Positions 27,152 through 36,566 of a stretch of DNA of 64,000 bases are shown in pieces. Both the position numbers and the translations under genes were made by a program. Location: assembly GCF_014190875.1 (NCBI RefSeq), contig NZ_JACHVS010000001.1:682001-746000 (forward strand). Reading direction: 5' to 3'. Positions within the stretch are counted from its first letter, which is position 1. The number at the start of each line of letters is the position of its first letter. The notes under the pieces were generated by a model. The model saw only the letters and a list, made by a program, of their open reading frames with translations, did no database searches and was not told where the DNA came from. The DNA comes from Paeniglutamicibacter cryotolerans (GTDB taxonomy: Bacteria; Actinomycetota; Actinomycetes; Actinomycetales; Micrococcaceae).

Positions 27152-28165
27152 ATGCAGATGCTCAGCGAACGTGATTTGGAACTGATCCACGCCCTGCAGA
27201 TCGCCCCGAGGGTCTCCTGGGCAGCGGCCTCCGAGATCCTCGACGCCCACCCGGCGGTGCTGGCACAGCGCTGGGACAACCTGCGTTCCATGGGAGCTGT
27301 CTGGATTGCCGCCCAGCCTACCGGTCATCCACGGCAACAGGTCATCAGTTTCACCCAGGTCAGTTGTGCTCCTGAACACCGCGATTCCATCATCCGCTCC
27401 CTGATGGAGGTCTCCGAGGTCTATTCCGTGGACATGCTCTCGCAAAACCACCGGCTGGGCATCATGCTCACCGGCAAATCCATGTCGAATGTCGTGAACG
27501 GGACCTTCAATGAGATCACTCAGCTGCCCGGGGTAACTGCCCTGCACTCGAACTTTTCGGTGCAAATGCACTTCACCGCCAGGGACTGGCACCTGAGCGC
27601 TCTCGGCCGCTCCCAGATCGCCGCGCTACGCGAACTCGATGGACAGCAAACACATACGGACCCGGGCATCGCCATCCGCGAAGAGCACCGGCCGATCCTT
27701 TCGCTCCTGCAGCAAAATGGCCGGTGCACCGCTGCTGATGTTGCACGCGTCACGGGCCTGTCGCCGACCTCGGCACGACGCCAGCTTTCACGGGTGCTGC
27801 ATAGTGACATCATCACCCTGCGTTGCGACATGGCCCAAGCCCTCTCGGGTTTCCCCATCACCGCCCAATGGTATGCCCGGCTTCCGGCCTCACAGCACGC
27901 CGAAGCGGCCCGGGCCTTGTCCACCCTGCCCAACATGCGCATGGTCTGCACCACGACTGGCCAGGCCAACCTGCTCATCACCATGTGGCTTGCCTCCGTC
28001 AACGACATACTCGATGCCCAGCGGAGCATTGAAACGGCCGCAACGGGGATCGAACTGCTCGAAAGCGCCCTCTTGATCAGCCCGTCCAAGCGCATGGGCT
28101 GGCTCCTGCGCCCGGACAGTACCACCACTGGCAGGCAGGTTGCCCCTCCGCTTCCATTGCGGTGA
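27152..28165 (+). CDS. Lrp/AsnC-family regulator with two helix-turn-helix domains
   Basis: 337 residues, about double the usual Lrp length. A first HTH (LSERDLELIHALQIAPRVSW) with its ligand-binding part is followed by a second HTH (about residues 190-215, CTAADVARVTGLSPTSARRQ) and a second AsnC-type domain. Such tandem forms are common in actinobacteria. The start is the ATG at 27152; a TTG at 27077 would give 25 extra residues without a better site. It diverges from the M20-MFS operon and probably controls it. A short inverted repeat AATGAT/ATCATT at 27008-27031 lies between them. Confidence 0.78.
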   Translation: MQMLSERDLELIHALQIAPRVSWAAASEILDAHPAVLAQRWDNLRSMGAVWIAAQPTGHPRQQVISFTQVSCAPEHRDSIIRSLMEVSEVYSVDMLSQNHRLGIMLTGKSMSNVVNGTFNEITQLPGVTALHSNFSVQMHFTARDWHLSALGRSQIAALRELDGQQTHTDPGIAIREEHRPILSLLQQNGRCTAADVARVTGLSPTSARRQLSRVLHSDIITLRCDMAQALSGFPITAQWYARLPASQHAEAARALSTLPNMRMVCTTTGQANLLITMWLASVNDILDAQRSIETAATGIELLESALLISPSKRMGWLLRPDSTTTGRQVAPPLPLR

Positions 28166-28324
28166 AGGCCAGCCAGTCCATGCCCGACGGGCATCATCAG
28201 TCCACCTTCTTGGTCGTGGCAGGTCGGGAACACCACGGCATATGCTTGGCTTCCATCGCGCCCGGCGCTTGGCGGGACAAGTCCCCCACTGAGGCGGGTC
28301 CGCCATCCGAAAGGTCGCTACGCA

Positions 28325-29910
28325 GTGCCTCCCACGCTTTTTACCAATGGCCGCATCCACACGCTCAATCCCCGGCAACCCTTGGCCCAGGCCATATTGA
28401 CGGACCAGGGGCGCATTATCGCGGTCGGCAGCCGGGACGAGATGTGCGCCGCGTCCCCTCCGGAACCCGCTGCGTGGATTTGGGCGGGGCAACGGTCCTG
28501 CCCGGCTTCACCGATTCACATATCCACACCGCGAGCCTGGCCCGGGCCTTGACCGAAGTGAACATGCGCGAAATCGCTTCGCTTTCCGAGGCCCTCGAGC
28601 GCCTCGCCGCAGCCAGTGGACGCTACGTCCCGCAGTAGTGGATCTTTGGCGGCTGGTGGAACCACAACGCCTGGGAAATCCCCGCACAGCCCGACCGGCT
28701 TCCACTTGACCGCTTATGCCCCGAGAACCCAGTGGCGCTTACCAGCGCCGACGGGCATACCGTGTGGGCCAACTCGCTGGCCCTGTCATTGTTGGGAATC
28801 CACGAAGACAGTGAGAATCCTCCCGGCGGGGAACTCGTTCGAGATGAACAGGGACGCCTCACAGGCATCCTACGTGAATCCGCTGTCTTCGCCGTTCGCG
28901 AGCTGGCCGCAAGTCCCCTCTCGGGCAACCTGGAAACCCAGTTGCTGAGCGCCCAACGGCACCTGCTTTCCCACGGCATCACCTCCGTACATGACATCGA
29001 CGGGCCCGATGCACACGCTGCTTTTGTATCCTTGCGCCAGCAGGGACTGCTCGACCTGCGCGTGCATAAACTGCTTGCCGTGGGCGAGCTGGAGTCCGCG
29101 ATCACCGCCGGACTTCGGTCCTATGAGGGGGACGGATGGATCAGCCGTGGTGCGGTGAAGATCTTCTCAGACGGGGCTGCCGGTTCACATACCTGCCATA
29201 TGTCAGAGCCCTTCGCCGACGACGAATCAAATGTAGGCATGGAGGTGACAGCCTACTCCGAACTGGTCCGTCTGGTCGGGACCGCGGCCGAAGCCGGCAT
29301 TGCAGTAGCCATCCACGCCATTGGAGACCGAGCCAACCACCTGGCCCTGAACGCACTGGCCGGAGCATCGGAGGCAACGGGCCGCCATGCCCTGCGCCAC
29401 CGCGTCGAGCACGCCCAGTTCCTTCTCCCGTCCGATGTGGACCGTTTCGCCTCGCTGGGCGTCATCGCATCAATGCAGCCCCAGCACTGCCCTTCAGACG
29501 TTCCGCTGCTGGGCATGATCGCCGGACCGGATCTGGCCTCCTACGCATGGAAGTCGCTGCTGCGCAGCGGGGCCGAAGTGGTCTTCGGTTCCGATTCTCC
29601 CATCGAACCGGCCATTCCGCTGAAGGGGATTCATGCGGCGCTGAAACGGACCACGCCTGCCGGGGAACCGCCCGGCGGATGGGACCCGGCCGAACGGCTC
29701 AGCCTGGCCGAGGCGCTTCACGGATATTGCGTGGCTCCAGCCTTCGCCTCCGGCGAGGAAAAGCTCAAGGGCTTACTGCGCCCCGGAATGCTCTCGGACT
29801 TCATCGTGCTGGACCAGGACCCCTTTGCCCTTCCGACCCACGAGGTCAAGCACGTGCGGGTGCAGTCCACAGTGGTCGGCGGTGTGGAGCGCTACCATCG
29901 CGAGGCCTGA
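28325..29910 (+). pseudogene. YtcJ-like amidohydrolase, frameshift plus in-frame TAG
   Basis: The product would be a metal-dependent amidohydrolase of about 525 residues. It opens in one frame (TLFTNGRIHTLNP), shifts frame near 28450-28465, and continues with DLGGATVLPGFTDSHIHT, which keeps the HxH metal motif. A TAG at 28636 interrupts the gene, after which the same frame runs intact (WIFGGWWNHNAW to the stop at 29910). The later part has the remaining metal histidine in VAIHAIGDRAN and aspartate in FGSDSPIEP. With two separate lesions, the locus is probably inactive. It follows the Lrp/AsnC gene by 160 bases. Confidence 0.8.
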
Positions 29911-30327
29911 GCCACCCGGTCGGCCAGGCTCCCCGTTCTATCCACGACATAGGTGGCGATCCTGGCTGCCCCTGGCCCGGAGGGCTCCTGCTTGCGGCAA
30001 TCATGCTGAGGCGGCAGTGGCCGCATAGACTCCGCTGAGGTTCCCCACGCCACGGACAATCATCTCCGGGACCAGTCTGCGCAATAATGCTCCCGGTTCA
30101 TCGACGCCGGGGCCATCGGCGAAGCTGGCTATACCCATTGACTGAAGATTCCGCCGCGGAGTAGAGGCGAAAGAGTTCAAAAATTCTCATTCAATGAGAC
30201 AGGCGTGGTGCGCTTGCTCACGCCTGCCCGACACTGGAAGCAGCAAGATACAGCCTCCAACGGTGCGCCCCGGCGCAGAGTCCCCCGGCTGATCGACTCC
30301 CTCGAACCAGCCAAGGAGCCTCCTTTC
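29911..30327. other. 417-base gap upstream of pobA
   Basis: This non-coding stretch carries the pobA promoter. It contains a perfect palindrome at 30185-30199 and a degenerate relative of the VanR-type core (CTATACCCATTG, 30129-30140). AAGGAG at 30313-30318 is the pobA ribosome binding site. A 45-codon minus-strand frame near 30000-30140 was seen but has no recognisable domain. Confidence 0.5.
30185..30199. promoter_or_regulatory. Palindrome upstream of pobA
   Basis: TCTCATT-C-AATGAGA has perfect 7-base arms, about 130 bases upstream of the pobA start. It is a candidate operator for the pobA-pca operon; no regulator gene lies beside it. Confidence 0.5.
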
Positions 30328-31524
30328 ATGGCCAACGAACGCACCCTGATCAAGACCCGCGTGGGCATCGTCGGCGGCGGCCCCGCCGGCTTGATGCTGA
30401 GCCATCTGCTTTCCCATTCCGGCATCGAGAACCTCGTTGTCGAAATGCGCGACCACGAGACCATCCGCAACACCCACCGCGCCGGCATCCTCGAAGCCCA
30501 GGCGGTGAAGATGCTGACCGACTCCGGCATCAACGGCCGGGTACTGACCCACGGCGACGAACATTCGGGAATCGACCTGCGCTTCAACGGAGAATCGCAT
30601 CCGCTGGACTTCACCGACCTGGTCGACGCGACAGTCACGCTCTACGCGCAGAACGAGGTCTTCGTGGACCTGGCGGCAGCCCGTGAGCGCGACGGCGGGG
30701 ACGTGCGCTATGGCGCCGAGGTCACCGCCGTCTTCGACATGGAGACCGACACCCCGAAGTTCCATTTCACCGACGCTCAGGGCCAGGCCTTCGAGGTGCA
30801 CTGCGACATCCTCGTCGGTGCCGACGGTTCGCGCAGCTTCTGCCGCCGCGCCATCCCCGAGGACAAGCGCGAAAACTATACGGTCAAGTACCCGTTCGCC
30901 TGGTTCGGCATCCTCGCCGAAGCCCCCAAGTCCTCCGCCGAGCTGATCTACGCCAACTCCCCGCACGGCTTCGCACTGATCTCCCAGCGCAGCGAGAGCG
31001 TCCAGCGCATGTACTTCCAGTGCGACCCGAACGAAGACACCAGCAGCTGGGACGACGACCGCATTTGGGCCGAATTGCAGCGCCGCGTCGACGGTCCGGA
31101 CGGCTTCGAGCTCAAGCGTGGACGGATCTTCGACAAGTCGGTGCTGCCGTTCCGCTCGTTCGTGCGCGAACCCCTCTCCCACGGCCGCCTCTACCTGGTC
31201 GGCGATGCCGGGCACACCGTCCCGCCAACCGGCGCCAAGGGTCTGAACTTGGCCTTTGCCGACGTGAAGGTGCTCTTCGAAGCCATCGACTCTTACTATT
31301 CCACGAGGGGGATCGCCCTGCTCGAGGGCTACTCCGACACGGCGCTCAAGCGCGTGTGGAAGGCGCAGAACTTCTCCTACTGGATGACCACCATGCTGCA
31401 CACTCCCCCGAACGCCGATCCATTCCAGCTCAAGCGCGCGATCGGCGAGCTCGAGACGGTCGTCAACTCCCGTTACGGCCAGCAATACCTGGCCGAGTCC
31501 TACACCGGGTGGCCACATTCCTGA
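30328..31524 (+). CDS. pobA: 4-hydroxybenzoate 3-monooxygenase
   Basis: 398 residues, close to the 394 of classical PobA. FAD-binding GGGPAG at the N-terminus, the DG motif region (VGADGSRSFCRR) and the GD motif GDAGHTVPPTGAKG are present. The ATG at 30328 has AAGGAG ten bases upstream; the frame extends 41 codons further up without support. The enzyme hydroxylates 4-hydroxybenzoate, the expected product of p-coumarate side-chain shortening, to protocatechuate. pcaH starts 54 bases downstream, so both are probably on one transcript. Confidence 0.94.
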   Translation: MANERTLIKTRVGIVGGGPAGLMLSHLLSHSGIENLVVEMRDHETIRNTHRAGILEAQAVKMLTDSGINGRVLTHGDEHSGIDLRFNGESHPLDFTDLVDATVTLYAQNEVFVDLAAARERDGGDVRYGAEVTAVFDMETDTPKFHFTDAQGQAFEVHCDILVGADGSRSFCRRAIPEDKRENYTVKYPFAWFGILAEAPKSSAELIYANSPHGFALISQRSESVQRMYFQCDPNEDTSSWDDDRIWAELQRRVDGPDGFELKRGRIFDKSVLPFRSFVREPLSHGRLYLVGDAGHTVPPTGAKGLNLAFADVKVLFEAIDSYYSTRGIALLEGYSDTALKRVWKAQNFSYWMTTMLHTPPNADPFQLKRAIGELETVVNSRYGQQYLAESYTGWPHS

Positions 31525-31578
31525 CCGGATCGGCTGCCCGGAAAAACCACATCGAACACCCTTGAAAGGAGTAGCTCC

Positions 31579-32391
31579 ATGAACATCGAAGAATTCGAAG
31601 ACGGCCATGTCATCGACACCAACCCGGATGCAGCCGCTGCCACCCAGGACCAGATCACTGCGGAAATCGGCGCGATCCACGAGGCCTACGAGGCCTCGGG
31701 CAAGTTGGAAACCCAGCCACGCATCGACTTCACGCCGTACCGTTCCTCACTGCTGCGCCACCCCACCAAGTCGCTGCACCACGCGGACCCGGAAACCATC
31801 GAACTGTACGCCCCGGCCTTCGGCCAGCGAGACGTGCACGCCCTGGAGTCGGATCTGACCATCCAGCACAACGGCGAACCCATCGGCGAGCGCATCGTCG
31901 TCACCGGTCGCGTGCTCGACGGCGACGGCCGCCCGGTCGTCAACCAGCTCGTGGAAATCTGGCAGGCAAACGCCGCCGGCCGCTATATCCACAAGCGCGA
32001 CCAGCACCCGGCGCCGATCGACCCGAACTTCACCGGCGTCGGCCGCACCATCACCGGGGAGAACGGCGAATACTCGTTCACCACCATCAAGCCGGCCCCG
32101 TACCCGTGGAAGAACCACCACAACGCTTGGCGCCCGGCGCACATCCATTTCTCGCTCTTCGGAACCGACTTCACCCAGCGCATGATCACCCAGATGTACT
32201 TCCCGGGCGATCCGTTGTTCTCGCTGGACCCGATCTACCAGGCGATCACCGACGTCAAGGCCCGTGAGCGCCTCGTGGCAACGTACGACCACAATGTCAC
32301 GACGCACGAATGGTCTACCGGCTACAGCTGGGACATCGTGCTCACCGGCAGCAACCGCACCTGGATGGAAGAGGAAGAGGGCGAGCACTAG
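31579..32391 (+). CDS. pcaH: Protocatechuate 3,4-dioxygenase beta subunit
   Basis: 270 residues. The intradiol dioxygenase domain carries the iron-ligand regions with Tyr in NAAGRYIHKRDQHPAP and His in AWRPAHIHFSLFG. The N-terminal extension of about 60 residues is usual for the beta chain. GAAAGGAG precedes the ATG. Its stop is immediately followed by the pcaG start. With PcaG it cleaves protocatechuate to 3-carboxy-cis,cis-muconate. Confidence 0.95.
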   Translation: MNIEEFEDGHVIDTNPDAAAATQDQITAEIGAIHEAYEASGKLETQPRIDFTPYRSSLLRHPTKSLHHADPETIELYAPAFGQRDVHALESDLTIQHNGEPIGERIVVTGRVLDGDGRPVVNQLVEIWQANAAGRYIHKRDQHPAPIDPNFTGVGRTITGENGEYSFTTIKPAPYPWKNHHNAWRPAHIHFSLFGTDFTQRMITQMYFPGDPLFSLDPIYQAITDVKARERLVATYDHNVTTHEWSTGYSWDIVLTGSNRTWMEEEEGEH

Positions 32392-32970
32392 ATGTCCAAG
32401 GCTCCAGCATTGAAACTGACACCGACCCCGGGCCAGACCATCGGCCCGTTCTACGGTTACGCGCTCCCGTTCAAGGACGGCGGGAAGCTCGTTGACCGCG
32501 CCCACCCGGGCTCGATCCGCCTGCACGGCGTGATCACCGACGGCGCCGGGGAAACCATCCCCGACGCGCTGCTGGAAATCTGGCAGCCCGACGAGGAGGG
32601 CAACGTCGTCTCCGAGACGGGCTCGCTGGTCCGCGACGGCCACACCTTCACCGGCTTCGGCCGGGTGGCGGTGGACAACGTCGGGCACTACACCTTCACC
32701 ACGGTGAATCCGGGAGCGACCGAGGCCGGCAAGGCCCCGTTCATCATGCTCACCGTCTTCGCCCGGGGCCTGCTCAACCGGCTGTTCACGCGCATCTACC
32801 TGCCCGAGGACACCGAGGCACTGGCAACCGACCCATTGCTGACCTCGATGGACGAGTCCGCACGCTCCTCGCTGATCGCCACTCGCGAGGCCAACGGGGA
32901 CCTGCGTTTCGACATCAGCCTGCAGGGCGGGAACGAGACCGCGTTCCTGTCATACCCGCGCGAGTCCTAG
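32392..32970 (+). CDS. pcaG: Protocatechuate 3,4-dioxygenase alpha subunit
   Basis: 192 residues, the usual alpha-chain size. It starts with TPGQTIGPFYGYALP, which is typical of PcaG, and lacks the iron ligands of the beta chain. Directly abutting pcaH ensures equal synthesis of the two subunits. Confidence 0.94.
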   Translation: MSKAPALKLTPTPGQTIGPFYGYALPFKDGGKLVDRAHPGSIRLHGVITDGAGETIPDALLEIWQPDEEGNVVSETGSLVRDGHTFTGFGRVAVDNVGHYTFTTVNPGATEAGKAPFIMLTVFARGLLNRLFTRIYLPEDTEALATDPLLTSMDESARSSLIATREANGDLRFDISLQGGNETAFLSYPRES

Positions 32971-33092
32971 CACCGGGCGCACCCCGCCGGTCCCCGCCCT
33001 TCGACGGCCGGCACCGGCGGGGTGCGCGCCGCGTTAAGCGCCGGCACCCGTACGATCAAAGAACAACACCCCTTTTTGTCAGGAGCACCACC

Positions 33093-34484
33093 TTGAGCGA
33101 TGCCGACTACGGCCTGCTGAATCCAGCCTGGGCCGGGAGCCCGGTTGCCGCCCACACCTCCGATGCCGCCTTCGTCCAGGGGATGCTCGACGTAGAATCG
33201 GCCTGGGTCGCCACGCTTGCCGCCGCAGGTCTGGCCACCGACGATGACGCAGCGGCCGTTACGTCGATCGCGCAGGCCGACCTCTACGACCTCGCCTCGT
33301 TGGCGGCCCGCGGACAGGATGGCGGCAACGCGCTGATCCCGCTGCTGGGCGACATGCGGGCGCTGCTGGCCGCCGACGGCGCCGAGGCATCGGCTTCCAA
33401 GGCGCTGCACCGAGGCGCCACCAGCCAGGACATCATCGATTCGGCCCTGATGCTGATGGCGTCGCGGGCCATGTCGGTGATCGGCGCCGAGCTGCGCACT
33501 GCGGCCGCCGGGCTGGCCGCATTGGCCGATGCCCACCGTGGAACGCTGTGCGTGGCGCGTTCACTGACCCAACATGCGCTGCCCACCACGTTCGGGCTGC
33601 GTGCGGCCAACTGGCTCTCCGGCGTGCTGCTGGCGGGGTCGCGCCTTGATGCGGCAGAAGCAGCGCTGCCGCTGCAATGGGGAGGAGCCGTGGGAACCCT
33701 CGCCTCGCTGCGCGATGCGCTCGGCACCGACCCCGAGTCCGGCGTCCGTGTCGGGGCCCTGGTCTCGGATCTGGCATCCCGGTTGGGCCTGGCCAATCCC
33801 GTCACGCCCTGGCACACCAACCGCCTGCCAATCACCGGGATCGGCGCCGCATTAGCCGATGTCATCGCCGTCGGAGGCAAGGTAGCCGCCGACGTGCTAA
33901 TCCTCTCCCGCCCGGAGATCGCCGAGGTTTCCGAACCCCGCGAGGCCGGCAAGGGAGGTTCTTCGGCCATGCCGCAGAAGCAGAACCCGGTGCTCTGCGT
34001 GATGCTGCGCAACGCGGCACTTGCCGCACCCGCACACGTCTCCTCGCTCTTCCTGGCCGCTGGCACGGCGGTGGACGAGCGACCCGATGGCGCCTGGCAC
34101 ACCGAATGGGCTCCGCTACGTGAGCTGCTGCGCCTGGCCGGTGGTTCAACGGCCAAGCTCGCCACACTGGCCACCGGGCTCGGCGTGCACCCTGCTGCCA
34201 TGGCAGTAAACGCCGGCATCTCCGGCGACTTGCTGGTCAGTGAGCGGCTGATGAGCCGCCTGACCCCGCTGCTCGCCGGCGGCAAGCCCACCCTGCAGCG
34301 CATCATCGGTGAATCACTGGCCTCCGGCGTCCCATTGCGCGAGCTGCTGCGCTCCGACATCCCCCTGGCCACACTCTCCAACCGGGACCTGACAACGCTG
34401 CTTGACCCCTCCGGATACCTGGGCCAAAACAACGAATTCATCGACAGCATTCTCACCGACTTCCAGAATTGGATTGCCTCATGA
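33093..34484 (+). CDS. pcaB: 3-carboxy-cis,cis-muconate cycloisomerase
   Basis: 463 residues of the fumarase/aspartase superfamily. The signature GGSSAMPQKQNPV is present, along with HRGATSQDIIDSA. The start is a TTG at 33093 with AGGAG seven bases upstream. It converts 3-carboxy-cis,cis-muconate to 4-carboxymuconolactone. Its stop overlaps the pcaD start (ATGA), indicating translational coupling. Confidence 0.93.
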   Translation: MSDADYGLLNPAWAGSPVAAHTSDAAFVQGMLDVESAWVATLAAAGLATDDDAAAVTSIAQADLYDLASLAARGQDGGNALIPLLGDMRALLAADGAEASASKALHRGATSQDIIDSALMLMASRAMSVIGAELRTAAAGLAALADAHRGTLCVARSLTQHALPTTFGLRAANWLSGVLLAGSRLDAAEAALPLQWGGAVGTLASLRDALGTDPESGVRVGALVSDLASRLGLANPVTPWHTNRLPITGIGAALADVIAVGGKVAADVLILSRPEIAEVSEPREAGKGGSSAMPQKQNPVLCVMLRNAALAAPAHVSSLFLAAGTAVDERPDGAWHTEWAPLRELLRLAGGSTAKLATLATGLGVHPAAMAVNAGISGDLLVSERLMSRLTPLLAGGKPTLQRIIGESLASGVPLRELLRSDIPLATLSNRDLTTLLDPSGYLGQNNEFIDSILTDFQNWIAS

Positions 34485-35302
34485 CCGCTCCGCTCCTTAC
34501 TCCCACGCTCCTGCACCAGGACACCGAAAAGCCCACGCTGATCCTGGGCCCCTCACTGGGCACCGGTTCGCTGGCCCTGTGGGGGCCGTCCGTTCCCGCA
34601 CTGAGCGGGCACTTCCAGCTATTGGCCTGGGACCTGCCCGGGCACGGGGCAAGTGCGCCCTCCACCGGTGGCTTCACCGTTGCCGAACTGGCAGGTGCCG
34701 TGGTGGCAATGCTCGAAGCCCTGGAGACCGACGGCGTGATTGTCGCCGGGCGCCCGCTGTTCTATGCCGGCGTGTCCATCGGCGGCGCGACCGGCCTGCA
34801 GCTCGGCCACGACTACCCTTCGCTCTTCGCCGGGATCTCGATCGTCTGCTCCTCGGCGAAGTTCGCCACCCCCGAATTCTGGAACGACCGCGCCGATCTG
34901 GTCGCCACGGCGGGTACCCCCACCATGGTCACCGGCTCGGCCGAACGCTGGTTTGCCCCGGGCTTCATCGAGAAGAACCCGGTTCCGGCCACCGATCTGC
35001 TGCACAACCTGCAGGATGCAGACCGCTTCTCCTATGCCCACGCCTGCCGCGCCCTGGGCGGCTACGACCTGAGCAACAAGCTCGGTGCCGTCACCGCACC
35101 GGTGCTGGCCATTGCCGGCGCGCACGATGTCGTTTCGCCTCCGGAACACGCCCACGCGATCGCCGAGGGCGTCGCGGACGGCCGCGCCGTCATCATCGAT
35201 TCAGTCGCGCACCTGGCCCCGGCCGAGGATCCCGCAGCGACCAGCGCGCTGCTCATCGATTTCTTCACCAGCATTCCGATCAAGGAGGCCACCCATGGCT
35301 GA
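34481..35302 (+). CDS. pcaD: 3-oxoadipate enol-lactonase
   Basis: 273 residues, alpha/beta hydrolase. The nucleophile elbow reads GVSIGGATG, and a late histidine lies in VAHLAPAEDP. The start is the ATG overlapping the pcaB stop. It hydrolyses 3-oxoadipate enol-lactone to 3-oxoadipate. It is a separate protein from PcaC here, whereas some actinobacteria have a fused PcaL. Confidence 0.92.
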   Translation: MTAPLLTPTLLHQDTEKPTLILGPSLGTGSLALWGPSVPALSGHFQLLAWDLPGHGASAPSTGGFTVAELAGAVVAMLEALETDGVIVAGRPLFYAGVSIGGATGLQLGHDYPSLFAGISIVCSSAKFATPEFWNDRADLVATAGTPTMVTGSAERWFAPGFIEKNPVPATDLLHNLQDADRFSYAHACRALGGYDLSNKLGAVTAPVLAIAGAHDVVSPPEHAHAIAEGVADGRAVIIDSVAHLAPAEDPAATSALLIDFFTSIPIKEATHG

Positions 35303-35696
35303 TTCCACCCGCCTGCCCGGCGATACCTATGACGCCGGGTTCGAGGTGCGCCGCCAAGTCCTGGGCGATGCACACGTGGACCGCGCGACCAGCAGCTCCA
35401 ACGACTTCACCGACGAGTTTCAGGAAATGATCACCCGGTACGCGTGGGGCACCATCTGGACCCGTGACGGACTCGAACGCACCACGCGTTCGGCCATCAC
35501 GCTCACCGCGCTGATCGCCGGTGGATTCTGGGAGGAGCTGGAAATGCACGTCCATGCGGCGCTGCGCAACGGGATGACACCCGATGAAATCAAGGAAGTC
35601 TTCCTGCAGTCGGCCATCTACTGCTCCGTCCCGGCAGCCAACACCGCCTTCAAGATCGGCAAGAAGGTCCTGGCCGAATACGAGTCGGCCCAGTAG
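35295..35696 (+). CDS. pcaC: 4-carboxymuconolactone decarboxylase
   Basis: 133 residues, the usual CMD family length. YAWGTIWTRDGLERTTRSAIT and the HVHAALRNGMTPDEIKEVFLQ segment are characteristic. It overlaps the pcaD stop by eight bases. It decarboxylates 4-carboxymuconolactone to 3-oxoadipate enol-lactone. pcaIJ, needed to activate 3-oxoadipate, is not in the window. Confidence 0.93.
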   Translation: MADSTRLPGDTYDAGFEVRRQVLGDAHVDRATSSSNDFTDEFQEMITRYAWGTIWTRDGLERTTRSAITLTALIAGGFWEELEMHVHAALRNGMTPDEIKEVFLQSAIYCSVPAANTAFKIGKKVLAEYESAQ

Positions 35697-35709
35697 TACC
35701 CGGAATGCA

Positions 35710-35749
35710 CCAGCGCCTACCGACACCATTTGGGGTCGGTAGGCGCTGG
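35710..35749. terminator. Terminator of the pobA-pca operon
   Basis: CCAGCGCCTACCGAC (35710-35724) and its perfect complement (35735-35749) form a 15-base-pair stem directly after pcaC. It also faces the convergent deaminase gene. Confidence 0.88.
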
Positions 35750-35822
35750 TATTTCCGCCGTGCGGCATGGTCCGGTACCGGTGTCTGGATCCGACACGGC
35801 GATGGACGGACCGACATCGGTG

Positions 35823-36425
35823 TCACATCCTGCGGAGCCCCGATTCCTGGGCAATCTCCCCGGATGCAACGCGGCGGGCATACTCACCAAAAACCGTTGC
35901 CAGCTCGGCGGTAAGCTGCCCGCCATTGACCTCGATGCCGCGCCGGGCACATTCGGTTTCCCAATCGGGAAGCATCGGTCCTTCGTCGTATCCGGTGAGT
36001 TCCTCGATCATCCGGGCGCTCAGTCCGTATTCGATGGCGCCGATGCCAGACCAGATGACAGCGCCCAGGCACATGAGGCAGGGCTGGGCGTTGGTGGTCA
36101 GTACACTGCGCCCCGGTCCGCCCCGCGCACCCAGGTCCCATCTCCCCAGGGCCCGGTTGGCCAGTTGCAGTGCCACCATTTCGGAATGCATGCCCGAGAG
36201 CTTCGAATCAAGCACCAGGTTCACGCCCAGCGACTGCAGGGCCCCGGTTTCCGCGTCGGTAACGATGGCAGCAAACGGACCCCCTGTCCTCTCCTCGACG
36301 TTGCGGATGGCCAGGGAATTCACCAGGCGCAACCGGTCGTCCCGCTCGGTGAGGCGGGACGGGATGTGCGTGGACTCGAGCAGCAGCCAAGGCGGCAGCA
36401 AGACGGCGAAACCGGTCGGCATCAT
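35823..36425 (-). CDS. Nucleoside/guanine deaminase-like zinc enzyme
   Basis: 200 residues of the cytidine/deoxycytidylate deaminase superfamily. Zinc ligands and the catalytic glutamate are in HSEMVAL and PCLMCLGAVIWSGI. The arrangement resembles guanine deaminase and TadA-like proteins, but the N-terminal 40 residues are unusual. The ATG at 36425 follows AAAGGAGCC. It stands alone between two oppositely transcribed units. The substrate is not determinable. Confidence 0.78.
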   Translation of the reverse strand: MMPTGFAVLLPPWLLLESTHIPSRLTERDDRLRLVNSLAIRNVEERTGGPFAAIVTDAETGALQSLGVNLVLDSKLSGMHSEMVALQLANRALGRWDLGARGGPGRSVLTTNAQPCLMCLGAVIWSGIGAIEYGLSARMIEELTGYDEGPMLPDWETECARRGIEVNGGQLTAELATVFGEYARRVASGEIAQESGLRRM

Positions 36426-36566
36426 CGTCGGCTCCTTTCAGTATGGGGCCCTGCAACCATCATGCTGCCGCCCCGCCACGCAGGCAAGGCGGCTGGGCAA
36501 AGCGATACTCTGCGGGGGCCGTGCCAAGGAACAAAACGCGATATATCGCGACTTTAAGGAGCAGGC

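Noticed and set aside
30000..30140. 45-codon minus-strand frame upstream of pobA
   Set aside because: No ribosome binding site, no domain, and it overlaps the probable pobA promoter.
30187..31680. 497-codon minus-strand open frame opposite pobA
   Set aside because: It shadows pobA, which has full flavoprotein motifs and a good ribosome binding site; the antisense frame has none.
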